Source: JACQFZ01 sp036381895 (GTDB lineage: Bacteria; Pseudomonadota; Gammaproteobacteria; Acidiferrobacterales; Sulfurifustaceae). Taken from it: a stretch of DNA of 64,000 nt. Position 1 is the stretch's first letter. Every line of letters begins with the position of its first letter. A model generated the notes under the pieces. It was given only the letters and a program-made list of their open reading frames with translations. It was not told the DNA's origin and did no database searches. The stretch is from the NCBI GenBank assembly GCA_036381895.1, contig DASVBY010000003.1:11057-75056 (forward strand). The letters are read 5' to 3'. The position numbers and the translations under genes were made by a program. Shown one piece after another: positions 62,797 to 64,000 of the stretch.

Positions 62797-64000
62797 ATGC
62801 AGACTTCCCTCGCCGATTTCATCCGCCAGACCGAGGCCGGCCGCGAAGCGGACGCCGTGCTGCGGGCGTGCGTGCATTGCGGTTTCTGCAACGCCACCTG
62901 CCCGACCTATCAGCTCCTCGGCGACGAGCTCGACGGGCCGCGCGGTCGGATCTATCTGATGAAGCAGGTGCTCGAGGGGCGCGCGCCCACCGCGACCACG
63001 CGGCTGCATCTCGACCGCTGCCTGACCTGCCGCAACTGCGAGACCACGTGCCCCTCGGGCGTGCGCTACGCGCGGCTGCTCGAGATCGGCCGCGCGGTCG
63101 TGGAGGAGCAGGCGCCGCGCGGCCTCTGGGACCGTCTCGTAAGGGGGCTCGTGCGCCGTACGCTGCTCAATCGGCGCCGGTTCGTGCGCCTGCTCGCGTT
63201 CGGGCAGGCGCTCCGGCCGGTGCTTCCCGCGCCGCTCAGGCGCTCGGTGCCGAAGCCGGCACCCGCCGCGGAATGGCCCGCGCCGCGCCACCCGCGCCGC
63301 ATGCTCGCACTCGTGGGCTGCGTGCAGCCGGTGCTCGCGCCGAACATCGATGCCGCGGCCGCGCGCGTGCTCGACCGGCTCGGCATCAGCCTGATCGCGG
63401 TGGAGGGCGGCGGCTGCTGCGGCGCCGTGAGCCAGCACACTTCGGCGCCCGAGGAAGCGCTCGCGCTCGCGCGGCGCAACATCGACGCCTGGTGGCCGCA
63501 CCTCGAGGCGGGCGCAGAGGCGATCGTCGTCACGGCGAGCGGTTGCGGCGTGCAGGTGAAGGACTACGGCTATTACCTGCGCAACGACCCGCACTACGCC
63601 GAGAAGGCGCAGCGGGTCTCGGCCGCGGCGCGCGACTTGTGCGAAGTGCTCGCGCGCGAGGATCTGGCGGCGCTGCGCCCCGCGGCGAACGCCCGGGTCG
63701 CGTTCCAGTCGCCCTGCAGTTTGCAGCACGGGCAGCGACTCGGCGGCGTCGTCGAGGACATCCTGCGCCGGGCCGGTTTCACGCTGACCGCGGTTTCCGA
63801 CGCGCACCTCTGCTGCGGCTCGGCCGGCACCTACTCGGTGCTGCAGCCCCGGATCGCGCGCCGGCTGCGCCGCAACAAGCTCGCTGCGCTCACGCAGGAG
63901 GCGCCGGACGTGATCGCCACCGCGAACATCGGCTGCCTGACGCACCTGCAGGCGGGAACGGACCTGCCCGTGCGCCATTGGATCGAGCTGCTCGCCGATT
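62797..64000 (+). CDS. glcF: glycolate oxidase iron-sulfur subunit GlcF, truncated by the window end
   Basis: The frame runs off the right edge after about 401 codons. MQTSLADFIRQTEAGRE starts it. Two [4Fe-4S] motifs follow: CVHCGFCNATCPTYQLLGDE and CLTCRNCETTCPSGVRYARL. Two CCG domains then show GGGCCGAVSQHT and LCCGSAGTYSVLQP, with SGCGVQVKDYG between. It is the electron-transfer partner of GlcD and GlcE in glycolate or D-lactate oxidation. GlcD/GlcE, if present upstream, would be expected on this strand before it but are not there. Confidence 0.93.
   Translation, partial: MQTSLADFIRQTEAGREADAVLRACVHCGFCNATCPTYQLLGDELDGPRGRIYLMKQVLEGRAPTATTRLHLDRCLTCRNCETTCPSGVRYARLLEIGRAVVEEQAPRGLWDRLVRGLVRRTLLNRRRFVRLLAFGQALRPVLPAPLRRSVPKPAPAAEWPAPRHPRRMLALVGCVQPVLAPNIDAAAARVLDRLGISLIAVEGGGCCGAVSQHTSAPEEALALARRNIDAWWPHLEAGAEAIVVTASGCGVQVKDYGYYLRNDPHYAEKAQRVSAAARDLCEVLAREDLAALRPAANARVAFQSPCSLQHGQRLGGVVEDILRRAGFTLTAVSDAHLCCGSAGTYSVLQPRIARRLRRNKLAALTQEAPDVIATANIGCLTHLQAGTDLPVRHWIELLAD

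Overview
The window is a GC-rich (visibly well above 60% G+C) bacterial chromosome segment with dense, ordinary gene packing. It contains no tRNA, rRNA, CRISPR array, insertion sequence or prophage that I can see. Gene content and order point to a gammaproteobacterium, probably a deep-branching high-GC lineage: gpmI-envC-ctpA divergent from a rhodanese/secB/gpsA block; DUF971-ubiE-ubiJ-ubiB; rsmE/rsmJ, ttcA, typA, hslO; phoBR-pstSCAB-phoU; comF/bioC; and an aa3 oxidase cluster coxBA-ctaG-coxC-DUF2909-surf1-ctaA-ctaB-sco in an order I recall from Pseudomonas-type genomes. The exact genus cannot be told from the sequence alone.

Layout. 0-3.4 kb: end of a TetR regulator, two rRNA methyltransferases, a glycine-zipper DUF1269 protein and a secreted peptidoglycan-binding protein. 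3.5-12.2 kb: TonB-dependent receptor, then a molybdenum hydroxylase pair (iorAB type), a three-gene TRAP transporter and a MocA-like cytidylyltransferase, which together look like an import-and-oxidise module. 12.3-18.6 kb: ttcA, a second peptidoglycan-binding protein, typA, hslO, pckG. 18.8-25.7 kb: the whole phosphate-starvation module on the minus strand, with Pho-box-like sequences before phoB, pstS and pstC and a terminator between pstS and pstC. 25.7-30.1 kb: ubiquinone genes and an outer-membrane protein. 30.2-42.5 kb: cell-envelope, glycolytic and secretion genes (ctpA, envC, gpmI, secB, gpsA, PBP1b) and trmL.

42.7-48.6 kb is the most unusual region. It encodes a large beta-barrel, usher-like protein on the plus strand and, convergent to it, a five-gene minus-strand operon: three secreted pilin-like proteins sharing a C-terminal motif, a PapD-like chaperone and a secreted protein of unknown family. 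Both transcription units start with a sequence close to the sigma-54 (-24/-12) promoter consensus with exact 12-base GG-GC spacing, which ties them into one regulated system. I suggest it is a divergent chaperone-usher-like surface fibre system.

48.9-64 kb: an MshN-like TPR fragment, comF, bioC, DUF2244, the cytochrome c oxidase cluster (in which the heme A synthase lacks both N-terminal histidine ligands), a cereblon-type CULT domain protein downstream of a HerA-like ATPase gene, and the start of glcF, which runs off the window end. All functional calls come from reading the translated proteins; no database search was run.
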